Shown here in pieces: positions 1-11,300 of a stretch of 64,000 nucleotides of DNA; within the stretch, counting starts at the first letter, position 1, and every line of letters begins with the position of its first letter. The stretch spans positions 146,182,858 to 146,246,857 of the forward strand of contig NC_067282.1 in the NCBI RefSeq assembly GCF_020740795.1, in the 5' to 3' direction. This DNA is from Apus apus. Taxonomy: Eukaryota > Chordata > Aves > Apodiformes > Apodidae. The translations under genes and the position numbers were made by a program. The notes under the pieces were generated by a model, which saw only the letters and a list, made by a program, of their open reading frames with translations, searched no databases and was not told the DNA's origin.

Positions 1-1808
1 AAGGAAGTAGCCTAAAGGAAAATTCATTTGATCTATGTAACAGTATGATTTTTTGTATCATGCATGCTGTTGCTTATCCTAGAACCTTTTTGAAATGAGC
101 TGAAGGCTTGAGTTACCATCAGAATCCCTCGAGTATTTTGAGCTACAGTAATTTAGAATATTTGGGTTTTTGTCATGTGTTGAGCACTAATTTATTAAGC
201 TTAACTTCATATACAGTGTTGTTGCTCTTTTACTGTGTTTGGATATTCTTCTTTATTCTTTCTAATACTATCTTAAGTTAATTAATCTTCTCTAGGTTTT
301 GTTCCTAGCTTTCATTTTATTCACCTTCTGATAACCTGTCTCATTCTTAGCTTTCTTTGGACTTTCTAAAAATATTTCAACTTACCCAGTGTTTAGAAAT
401 TAATCATATCCCTTGATACCTGTATTTGATACCTATTTATAAGCTTTGCCACTGTCTACAATAGGAACAAAATTCCACTAGAATTGCAGTATATGTAAGG
501 TTGCAGGTACATATTTGTTATGAAGAATGGCATCTTATTTATGTAGTTTCATATAAAACTATGCTGAAAGCACACCAGCATTTTAACTTTACTTGTCTTC
601 GTTCCAAAGCTAATTTCTGATCGGAGTTGTTTTGCTTTCAGCATAGTTACATATGAAGCTATAAGTAATTGAAAACTTTGAAAAGTTATGTTGCTTTCTT
701 TACCCACTACCTTCTTGACACACATTCATAAAATTTTTATTCTATTTGGCTTTGTTCCAGAAACCTTTTGCTAGTTAAACTGTGTATTGTAGTCTTTCAC
801 AAATTTGTACTTAATCAAGATTTCTGCCAGCAGCTCTGACATGCACACATACAACCCACTGACCTTGAGCCTTGGATTCTAAGCACTTACAAATGTGTTT
901 CCTGCTCGTGGTTGTTTGTGACTTATGCTGTCTTTTAAGAGTACATGCTTCTAAGATCTGCTCAGCAACTTTGAGTTCTTTCAGCACTTAAAAAAGTAAA
1001 CCATATAGACTAGGTGGCTGATTTGGTTGATTATCACACACCAGTGTTTTTTAATGTCTTTGATTTTGACACCTCATTCTCTGATTAGTACTTTATCTTA
1101 CTTCTAGCAAAAAGCATGTCTAGGGTTGGTATTTCCTCTCCTCTTTCTTTTAATGTCTTTACATGATGGAAACCAATGCAAGTATAGTTTGTATCATCAG
1201 AGTAATATTTTAATCTTCTTTAATGGGTCTGCATTTTAACCCTTATTAGCAGCTCTTTATTAGCAGAAAACAGGCAGAATATGCCAGTAAATTGTGATTT
1301 AAAATAAAAATGCAAGTAATGCAGCAAATTCTTTATCTTTAAATCATTTATATCCTCTAACTTCCATGCTTACTGTTTCTATATAACTGCTTTTAAACAA
1401 GGAAATTCCAGGTTCAAAGAGTCAAATATAAAGTAGTATTGAAGATTACTTCTAATTAGCTTTTTCTGAGTGCACTTTTTAAAGTCCAACCTATATACAA
1501 AAGCAGAAATCACCCAAGATGCCATGTGTGGAATGTGTGCTCTGTGGGAGAGAAAAAATAAATGCTCCAGCTGTACCTGATTTCTCTTCCTTGGTCTTCA
1601 TCCAGTCACTTGAGGAGTCTGTTGGTCAACAGTAGGCAACTCAACTAGTTTTAAGCAAACTTGACTTGTGAACCAGATCCGTGTGTGGGTGTGCTTTTGT
1701 TTACAGACTGTTAAAAACTAAACACGTTTCTTGTTCTTCTAAAATAATTGTTAAGTATTACATGTAATAGATGCTGGGTCTTACATTTCAATTTTTTTCT
1801 TTCCGCAG
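1..1808 (+). other. KDM7A: KDM7A intron, 5' end cut by window edge
   Basis: AT-rich sequence ending in a polypyrimidine tract and a CAG acceptor at 1806-1808, directly before the first recognised KDM7A exon. No further exon could be recognised inside it. Its one notable structure is the foldback at 542-663, listed separately. Confidence 0.75.
542..663. other. Foldback (inverted repeat) in KDM7A intron
   Basis: Bases 544-572 and 633-661 are imperfect reverse complements. Over 29 positions I count 26 Watson-Crick pairs, one G-T pair and two adjacent mismatches. The stem extends by two weaker pairs to 542-663, and the loop is 60 nt. The loop is long for a microRNA precursor, so a small foldback (MITE-like) element or a double-stranded RNA target of editing enzymes is equally possible. 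The structure is visible; the function is unknown. Confidence 0.6.
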
Positions 1809-1906
1809 TGTTCTTTGAAAGTGTGAAATCAGAACTCAGGAATGGATCCTCAGAGTACTCTGATATTTCTGATTCAGAAGAATCTGAGCCTGATTGCACT
1901 ACACAG
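1809..1906 (+). CDS. KDM7A: KDM7A exon (FFESVK...[12 protein letters not shown])
   Basis: Exon of 98 nt. The acceptor is ttctttccgcag and the donor CAG|GTATAG. It starts with the last two bases of a split codon and ends in phase 0. It encodes an acidic, serine-rich stretch. Confidence 0.88.
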
Positions 1907-4900
1907 GTATAGCTACAAAAAATCACAAAAGATAACAAAGCAAATAAGTGTAATTTTGGTCACTCAAAATGTATTTCATTTAAGTTTTTTTTAAAAAAGC
2001 AGTAACAGTATTTAATTCTTGTTCAAGTTAATACCTCAGAATTATGGTTCTGCCTCATTCTTTATTCTAGTCTTGAGAAAATGACAAGATATGCTATCTT
2101 CAGCCAAGTTTTTGTTATCTTCTTTTTCTTTGAAGTGGGGCTGGCAGAGGATGAGTCCTTCTCTGGAACATACAAAGTCTGAGAGAAGTTAGATCCTAGT
2201 TGCTTTCTTCATTTCTTCCATAACAAGTCTAAATTTTATCAATAGAGCTATGAGTATCTACTACAGTTTTATTTTAGAGCACAGTTAAATGGAAAAAAAA
2301 TCTTACAGGCCTTAATGTTTTAAAAATAAGCTGAAATGGCTGAATCTGAGGTATTTTAAATTATTTGGAAAAAATGGGAATCCTCCATTTGAGGGTCTTG
2401 ACTGTAGTGATTTCTTTACAACTAAATGAAATACTGTCTTCCATCATTACCTTAGTTAGATGGTGGAGTAAGTGATAGGAACCATAATGATGTGGCTTCT
2501 TACGGTTTCCTATTCAGAAGTGGTATATTTCTTCATGGGAGATGTAGCCAGTTTTGGATTATTTAGCCATTGAGTGTAAGGTTTTATATTTATGCCATTT
2601 ACTCCCTTCCTTCTGTGTTCTTCTGCTTCTTAATTTCTAATAGGATCTAATGGAATAATTTTTCTGTATGCTTAAGTTTGTCTTTGTAATGATATATCCA
2701 AAACAAAGTGTTTCAGTAGCTCCTGTAAATACTTTTTATGTTTTTATTGCACTGAAGATCTTAACAAGATAATAGCTTTATTACTAACATTGAGCTATAG
2801 TTATAATTTAATTGTCCATTTGTGTCACTTCCCAAGTGTCAAAAGATTAACAAGCTGCTCTTGTGAATGAAGCTATTGTTTAAAAACATACCTTGGTGAC
2901 ATGATTGACTTAGTTCATTCCAGTTCTGTTTTTGATGATGGGGGTAGTGGTGTCAGTCTTGAAGGATTATGATTCCTCTATATTCTGTACTTCCACTTTC
3001 AACACTTCTGTTAAATGTCATGTAAATTCCTTGGCTTGAAAAAATACTGTGACGTTCTCTGTTCTTGTTAAAAATAGGTTAGTCTGAGTTACAAAAATGA
3101 AACATCTCTATTGTACCTTGCCTCACATAAAGACTTAATGAATCACATATGGTTCCTCCACCTTTGAGAAGCTCCTGGCCATACAATCTGTAATCTCAGC
3201 TGGAGCTGTAAAGACCATTTATTCATTAAATGCGTCTATGCCAGGCAGGCAACAGCTGTTATGTCTCTATTCCTGCTGTGTTCTGGATTTACCTGAGAGC
3301 TTCTGTCACTCACCAGAGAGATGCTGCTGCTGCAAGTTTTCTTTCATGAGAGCAGCAACCAGAAACAGCTACTTGGGGCAGGATGTGTCACATTACTTGT
3401 AATGGGCATCAGTTCTGACTGCTGCATGGAACCATACTTCCATATTTTTTCCTCTACTTTGAATATAAAATATAAGAATAATCAATGCTCTCTTCAAATA
3501 GAATACAGCGATTTGGACATGGTTTAATGTGTGTAATGTTTTCTGTAAGAAAATGGGTCTTGGAGATGCTTTCTCTATTGCTGGAGCATGTTCTCATCAG
3601 TGTTACAAAATTTGGATGTATAGCATTTCAGTTGCTATATTCAAATGAACTGCATTCTGAATACTATATATATATAAAAAAGTTGGACCTGGAAGCTTTT
3701 GAATTTTTTACTTAGCATCAATTAAGATAGTGTCTCTATTTAGGAGGCATGGTGACCATTATGCCTACTATTTCCTCTTGTTTCAGCAGAAGGATTCCTC
3801 CTCGGAGGAGTCAGAAAGCTCAGGTGATGAAGAGAAACAAGAAGTAACATCAAATTTCAAAGAGGAATCTAAGGTCATGAGAGACCACTGTCAAAAAACT
3901 CAGAAGCCATCCAGAAATGAAACTCCCAGTAAAAAGTAAGCTCATCATGGGCATTTGTTTATAAATTGTCAAATCTTTTCACATATGTTTATGGTGCTGC
4001 TTTATACCACCGTGAAAATAATTCCTTCAAAGAAATTGAGTGTTCTGTTTTGAACTGCTTAATACTCCTTTATTTTTCTAGGGAATGTCCTACCTCGACA
4101 AGTACAGAAGAAGAAGCTATTCAGGGCATGCTTTCTATGGCAGGATTGCACTATACTACATGTTTACCAGGTCATACTCAAAGCACAGACTGCACAGATA
4201 AAAGAACCTCTGTTCAGGAACACAGAAGCTACCCCAGGAGTCGGCATAAAGACAGACAGCCATCTCAGAGCCACAAAATAATAGAATGTGGTAGGTATCT
4301 CAACTAATGACATTGCTGCTCTCTGCTCCTGGATAAGCTGCTCAGAATAAACACTTAAAGTTACATTTTTAGATTTGTAGTCAAGTTTGTAAGTAAATCA
4401 GACCAACATTTAAAAAGGCATGTTCTTTGATTTTGGTTTTTTTTTGTTGTGTTTTGTGTTTTTTTCCCTATTAAAAAAAAAAAAGGTTTATTCTGAAAAC
4501 TGGGACAAAATTAGTTTGAGATGTCATCAGAGTACCTCTTCTAAATACTGCCATCTAAAAGTTTTGTGGCATCCTTACACAAGCAGCAAAGTTAGGGCTG
4601 AATTTGAAGTGTAGTCTCATTATCAAAAGTGTAATCTCCTTCAGAGCAGATTGACAGAACCTTCATGGTTGCAGTTTTCATGGCATGTGTGTTACTTATC
4701 CATAGGAATCTGCTTGGTGATTTTTCATTTTTCTTTGGAAGGTAGATTTGGCTTTACTCCTTGAATTCTGCTACAAATGCAGTGTATTAAAGGAGTTTCT
4801 AATCTTGAAGAGAAGAATTCTGAGGTAATTTTTTTGTCAGTGGCATTCTGATGTCTGTGGAAAACAGGCATCTGTTACATGTGTATAGGGAATGACAGCA

Positions 4901-7900
4901 GAATATCAACACTAATCCCCTCAAAAGAATCAAAATCATGTCTTGGAACAGAGAGTCACAAAAGAGGAAAGAGGAAGAGAAACAAGTGGTGCAAAGGCAA
5001 TTACTCACTGCTTTCTGCAAGCAGACTGATGGCCAGGCAGTCTCTGGGTCTTATTACTTTGAAAAGACTGCCTTTCCCCCCCAACCTCTTCCTCTACCCC
5101 AGTGTTGCCAAGTGTGATGCTATATGGTAGGGAATATCCCTTTGGCTAATTCAGGTCAGCTGTTCTGGCTCTGTTGCTTCCCAATCTCTTGCTGACCCCT
5201 AATCTACTTACTGCAGGGGGCAGAGTGGGAACAGAGAAAGCTGTGACACTGTACAAGCACTGTTCAGCAACCGCCAAAACTTTAGTATCTTATCAACAAT
5301 GTTTTAGCCACAATCTAAAAGACAGCACCATACAGACACTTAGGAAAAAATGCTGTTTTGACCAGACTCAATACATGTCAGACTTCACGGGTGAAGGAGG
5401 TGAAACTGCACTTCTTAGCTAGCAGGTTTTGCAAAACCTTTCAGTCCCTTCAAAATCAAATTGAGTTGGTATCTTGGCATACGCTTACTATTACAAGTTA
5501 ACTGTATTGTAGATTTGTTTTCAGTGTGGACACTTCTTCTATAGGCCTATGAGCATAGATCTTCCATTAGTTGTACCTGCATAGTAAATCAGTGCTTAGA
5601 AACAACAGAATCAATAATACCTGAAAATTAATTGTCCGTCTTTGTATGAACTCCGTATGATACAAAACCATGATTGAAAGCAGTAGCATAACAAGGCAAA
5701 TAAGTTGTGTTCAACATCAATACTTTCAAATTTGAGCAATTGTATTTCCCTGACCTCCTTACTGTGGTATGTGGATCTTTAATTATTGGTATATATACTG
5801 TGAGATTTTTTTTCCCAGTTTAGTGTGTAGAACTAAGCAAGTCTGACAACATTTATTTTGTAGCTAGGAAATATTTTCCATTGTAGTTCTTTTTCTTTCT
5901 TTCTTTTTTAATTTTATAGTCATTCAAATGTATAAATAACTTTGTATTCCTAGTTGTTGATTTTAAAATTCAAGCTTGCTGAATTTCTCTTTAGGTAGGT
6001 CTGTGAAGGAAGAGGAAGGAGATGTGGGGACTTCAGCATGGGCTAGACACCTGAATGAAGCTTCAAGGATTTCCCCTCCGGTAAAGCAATACTTTTAACA
6101 TTTTGAACACATTTTTATAGGAAAAAAGATCATGAAGTTGTCAGTACAGCAGCATGCTGGACAGGTGTAGCCACACTGCTCATCTGATAATAGATACTTC
6201 TGGTTCTGATAATGGAGTATGGTATTTTTGTCATGCTCTTCCTTCATTGTTGTTTTGTGTTTGTTTTTCTTTTCAAACTGTCTTCTGACACAGTGGCTAG
6301 TATTAAGGTGCTCAGGGCAATGTATTGAAAAATAATAAATACTTCATAAAAATACTATGAATTTACATTCAGTGTAACTGGGGGAGCACTGTATTGTTTA
6401 TTTGTTGTTATTCCTAACCAGAGTATCAGAACAAGTGGAACCTGTTGATAGTATTTATAGTAAAAGTACTTGCTTAGGAAATTGGTGCTTCCAAACTGGT
6501 ACAACCTTTCAACAGCCAGCAGGTAGGAATATTTTTGCCTTCTGACGTCCAGGTGGAATCCAGCAAGAAATATATAAATGAGAGGTTGTGTGTCTTACAC
6601 TCTGAAATTTTTTGGTATTTCTAAACTTGTCTATATTAAAAGTATTAGAACAACCATCAATTAAACAGAACAATTAAAGTTGTGTTATCATGTACTCAGA
6701 TAATCGTACCAAAAAAACCTGTGAAGCATGCAGTTATCTAAGTACATGATACCCCTTAATTACAGTTTGTGATTCCCAGTTTAGCTTTTCATCAGCTGAA
6801 GATTGAAAGCAAGTTACCTGCTCAAATAGTCAACAGTTATGGTATGGCTTGCTATAGCGGCCAGTTCAATAAAAGCCAACAGCATCTGTTTTGATCGCTG
6901 CAAACTAAAACAAAAAAGTAGTGAAACTGAGTACACTGGTATGTATAATTAATCTATAGCATTTCCCTTAGATGCATATGGAAAAGCTTTCACAGATACA
7001 CTACTCCTATTGTATCTTATTTTTAAGAGGCATCTATACTAAAATAAATTATGAAATCAATAAAGTGGTCAGTCACCAGTGGAACTGAAATAGCTTTTTC
7101 AAAGTATAGTAGTACAATTAGAAAAACTTGAGTGAACTTGTAGTCAGAAGGTATCAACTTCCCTTTTTTTCTTCTCTTCATTTCCATATTAGGATATAAG
7201 TAAAACTCAAAAATACATCAAGAGAGAGAGTGCATCAGAAGCCAGTCATAAGGTTCAGGAAAGCAGAAGTATAGTCCACAACAACAGCTTGAGTTTCCAG
7301 CATGGCAAGTGTACACGAGAGTCCAGTCTAATTCAAGGAGAATGTCGACTGAGTGATGGCAGCCTTAGCCCTGACAGGCCCTATGGTGAAACATCCCTGT
7401 CTGTGCCACTTCATCCAACAAAGAGGCCAGCATCAAACCCACCCCCTATCAGCAACCAGGCGACAAAAGGTAATGTTTATCTTTGTCTTCTTGCCAGAGA
7501 AAAAGATGAGGAAAAGGAACTTGTTAAAAAAAGCTGTTAGGTGAATCAACTGAAAAAAAAGACAGGCTGAGACCTTGAGGAAAGATAGTGTACATCCTGT
7601 GGACATAAAAATTTTGGCACAGAATGTGTGGAGGTGAAAATAAGAGAGATCTGTCTTGAGTGCATGGCCAAATAAAACTACAGGTGCAGGTGCATCTGTT
7701 GTGCATTTATTACAGGGAACAGAACAACAGCTATGCTCTGAAACACTGGCCTGAATCAGATTTTTTTATTGAAGTGAAGGTTTAAAAGTTGTGACACTTC
7801 AAAAAATAGTCTGTTTATCATAGTATTTAGGTTTTAGTTTCTAGTTTATTTTCTATCATTTACTTAATTTACTTAAACGAAGTAAAGTGAATTTATAACT

Positions 7901-8322
7901 TACTTAAGCAAATAACTTACTTAAGCAAAACTCAGGAAGCAAAATTCACTGCCCTTCTCTAGACTGGAGACATTTGCAAATAATGTAATCACTTTGTTTA
8001 TGACAATGTTAACCAGAGTTTAGAGAAAACAGTGTCTGTTTTTTTTTTCCAATTCTGATTTCCTATTCATTTACTCCCAAACAGAAATTAAAAATTTTAA
8101 AGAAAAAAACCTCAATCCGCTAAAATTTTTGCCTGCATCAGCTTGAAAGCTGGATTTAATTTTTGTTCTGTAATAAGAAAAATTTGTTTTGAAGTTCCTG
8201 ATTGAAGTACTTGATCTCATTTTTCAGGCAAACGTCCAAAGAAAGGAATGGCAACTGCTAAACAGCGCCTTGGGAAGATCTTGAAGCTGAACCGGAATGG
8301 CCATGCACGCTTCTTTGTTTAA
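1809..8322 (+). CDS. KDM7A: KDM7A (JHDM1D) histone lysine demethylase 7A, C-terminal exons (partial)
   Basis: Six exons are visible: 1809-1906, 3787-3935, 4082-4290, 5995-6080, 7193-7469 and 8228-8322. All junctions are GT-AG and the phases fit. They join to about 303 codons ending at TAA 8320-8322. KDM7A is a nuclear 2-oxoglutarate/Fe(II) demethylase (PHD plus JmjC) acting on H3K9me2 and H3K27me2. Both of those domains lie upstream of the window, and only the tail is here. Recognition rests on remembered vertebrate KDM7A tails: the [20 protein letters not shown] segment, the [19 protein letters not shown] segment, and the terminal [16 protein letters not shown]. Acidic serine-rich runs ([25 protein letters not shown]) are encoded by the first two exons. 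PHF8 and PHF2 share a similar last motif, but the middle segments point to KDM7A. Introns hold no other recognised gene; two carry foldbacks. Confidence 0.93.
3787..3935 (+). CDS. KDM7A: KDM7A exon ([15 protein letters not shown]...)
   Basis: Exon of 149 nt with a 5' CAGCAG (NAGNAG) tandem acceptor, so it may start at 3787 or 3790 without changing frame. The donor is AAAAA|GTAAGC. It ends in phase 2, which fits the single base supplied by the next exon. Confidence 0.87.
4082..4290 (+). CDS. KDM7A: KDM7A exon ([20 protein letters not shown]...)
   Basis: Exon of 209 nt. The acceptor is tttatttttctag and the donor TGTG|GTAGGT. It holds the most diagnostic KDM7A segment, followed by HYTTCLPGH and a basic [11 protein letters not shown] stretch. 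Confidence 0.92.
5995..6080 (+). CDS. KDM7A: KDM7A exon ([16 protein letters not shown]...)
   Basis: Exon of 86 nt. The acceptor is gaatttctctttag and the donor CCG|GTAAAG. The phase (two bases, then 28 codons) matches its neighbours. The content corresponds to the KDM7A segment after the conserved IECG. Confidence 0.85.
6672..6761. other. Pre-miRNA-sized hairpin in KDM7A intron
   Basis: Bases 6686-6706 pair with 6731-6751: 18 Watson-Crick pairs, one G-T and two mismatches over 21 positions. The terminal loop is 24 nt. After a small internal loop, 6672-6677 (aattaa) pairs with 6756-6761 (ttaatt), making a 90-nt stem-loop inside the intron between the 5995-6080 and 7193-7469 exons. Size and shape resemble a microRNA precursor, but I recognise no known mature sequence, and a decayed foldback element is the main alternative. 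Confidence 0.55.
7193..7469 (+). CDS. KDM7A: KDM7A exon (...[22 protein letters not shown])
   Basis: Exon of 277 nt. The acceptor is tttccatattag and the donor AAAG|GTAATG. It is the longest exon here. The C-terminal half ([19 protein letters not shown]) is the strongly conserved part of the KDM7A tail. Confidence 0.92.
8228..8322 (+). CDS. KDM7A: KDM7A last coding exon (...GHARFFV-stop)
   Basis: The acceptor is ctcatttttcag at 8227. The exon encodes [20 protein letters not shown], then a short basic tail ending RFFV and TAA at 8320-8322. This is the characteristic KDM7/PHF8 family C-terminus. Confidence 0.94.
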
Positions 8323-11300
8323 TGTAGCTGCTACTTCTACTACTGCTCTCTTTCCCACACAGACCAGTATTGAGGTCAACAGAGCCTGGAGCTGCTGTTA
8401 CTCCTCTGCTTGAAGCAGTCTTGCATGTACCATGTAAAACACTGCCTGATGAACAAAAACAAGAAAGAAAGAAAACAAAAAACAAAAAAACAACAACAAA
8501 AAAATCAACCCAATGCTGCATTTTCACTGTGCCACACCTGCTCAGCAATAACCATATGGGAACGGGGAAATCTTCAGAGAGACATGGACTGTGAGAAATA
8601 GTCTCTCATCAGGGCTTGAATATCAATTGTTGCTGGTAGTTTCTGACCTAATTAATGAGGGGAAGATGATGAAGGTGGTTTATCAATAATTTATTTCTGA
8701 TAGATTTTGACAACTTTTAAGTTCATTTTAAAAAAACTATTTATTTGGAAGACTTTTTTGTGGAGGTTATTAATTTAGATTTAAGAATGTGAAAGTTTTT
8801 AATTGTTTTGCTAATGTATGTTTGGTGCAGTGGAGAGCCACATTAATTGTGATTAGTCTGGACTCCTAAATTTGATATTCAGGTTATAGTCTTAAATAGG
8901 GGTGAGATGCATTATTAATTATTTTTTAAATTAAGGCATATGGAATATTTTTTTTTTTTTCTGCTTTTTGTAAGCTATTGGCTGGGCTTCTCTTGACTTG
9001 CAAGATGTATTTTCTCTGCCAACTTGGTTATTTTTTAACCTGTCCTCTTTTATACAGATTTATTTATTTAGGTGTCTCTTGTAGTCTGTCAGAGACACAA
9101 GAATCTTCTTCTGTCAGTCCAGTAGCTAACTTGTTTTAGACTGCATCACTTGCCTCCAAATTGAAGTGCATACTTTTCCTCCTGATTATCTATCTGATAA
9201 TTCTCTTATGTGAAAAGGCTCCCTGAAATTGTATTTGTACAGGTTATTTAAGAGTTGGTACAAAGGACGGAAAACTAATACACCTTTTCAGAGGAACAGG
9301 GACATCAGTTAAGAGAAATGTTTCTTCAGAACAATTACTCTGAAATCACTCCTAAGATCTACATTGCAGTCATAAGATTTGGCATATAACTTAATGTAGC
9401 ATGGAAGAAGCATTAAAATACTGTTGTACTTTCAACACATCACTGAAAAGTCAGGAAGGCAGGAGAACGTTGCTTTCAAAGCTGGGTGAGACAGCCAATT
9501 AAAAGTCTTAACTGGTGCATATATAAGCATTAAGTAGCTTACTGGTATCAGAGTGATCATTTGTGTCAGGCTTCATGCAGAGCTGATAGCAAATGCTGAT
9601 TCTGAATTATTGTAAATAACTTTGATTTTAAATTTGTATTTTTCTGTAATATAAAATTAAATATTTAACTTTTGGGGGATGAAGTCAGAAAGAGGAATAC
9701 TTCTACTTGATTCTGGAAAAAGGGCATTTTGCAGGGTCCAGCCAAAATGAAAACATTAATATGCTAATGACAACAATATTTTTGGTTGTATGGGGTCGGG
9801 TTTTTTTGGTGGCTAAGAGTAAAAATACTTGGCATAGCTATCCAAGTCATTAAATTGATTTAACTTTCCTTAGTGGTTCTTCCTTCCTCCATATTCTATA
9901 CTGGAATAGTTTTCTCTTGTAGTAGTTTAAAAACAAATTCAGTCAGACTTTCCAGAATAGCTGTGCAGAGCTATTTTTATCTAGGCTAGATTATTAATGC
10001 CTTCACAAATTCATGGAAATTGTTCTGATGTCAGGTTGTTTTGATTGTTGCAGAGTCAAAACTATTTAGCGCTATGTTATCCTGATTCTAAATTGAAAAA
10101 CATAAAAATATAATGCAACTGCAAATAAGTCAGGTAGCTTTCGTGGCTTTACTTCCTTTGGACCTTGAAAATTATGACTTAGGAGTGGTTTTTGCAGCCC
10201 TGCTTTTACATTGTATTTATTTGACTTTATAGTTTTGTATGTGTGCATATGGTTGAGTTTTTTAACCTTTTTTTATTTGCTAATTATGGTTTCACAAAAG
10301 CATGTTTTGGTCTTTTTTTAAATACTTTTTTTTTTTTTTTAAATTTAATGGAGGCTATCAACCTTGTTTTAGACCGTTGGGAATAGAGGTAACAAAGGAT
10401 TTCTAAAAAGCAGAAGATAAGCTAAGAGGTATTCTACAGGTGCTGAAAGTGACTTAAGTACTTGCTGTTCTCAGGTGCTATGTTTTCCAGATGGAAATAG
10501 TTAGAATATTTTAATTATCCTCTAGTAAGTTCTCACCAAAGTCAAAGAAATAAACTATATTGTCAATATTTGTTAAAATTATATACCCATATGAATATTC
10601 TCTGTGCTTAAGCTTGAGCAAATGGAGTAATTAATGCCTGCCAGGCTTTGGAAGATGTTTTAGCTTTCACATGTTGAACCAAACTGTTTCCTTCTTGCTG
10701 GCTGTATAATTTTTAAGAATAGAAAATTCCAGTTTAGGATGGCAGTCAGATTCAGAGCAGAATGAAGAATGGTTTCTCTCTTTCCATAAAAGCAGATTTT
10801 TGAGAACACTTAGCTGAAATAGAAGTATGCCAGAATAGAATCTGGAGTAAGGAATTTTAAAATATGGAATATGCTTTATTGTACATATGGCTGGCTTATA
10901 CAAAGTAATTTTTCTGATCGTCCACATTATTTATCTGTATCTTACTATTGGAACACAGATGTGGCTGGACCCATATTTTATCTTCTTGGTTTTTTCTTTC
11001 TTTACTTTCTACCCTTTTTTTTGAAGTGGCTCTCCACTGTTGTGAGTTTATGTAATAGTCTCTTCACAGACTGTCAACAGGCAGAGGTTCATTCCTGTTT
11101 TCTTCAGGTATCCGTGCTTCCAGCAGAAGTTAATTCTGATGTTCCACCTCAGAACAAGTAATTTTAAAAAATTGCCATAATGAGCAGTATTGAAAAAAAA
11201 ATAAATTAAAGCCCAAACCAAAACAAAGAAAAAACAAAGGGAAAAAAACCCTATCTCCTGGTATCTCATGAAGAGGATGTAGTGACCTCACTTGTTTTGT

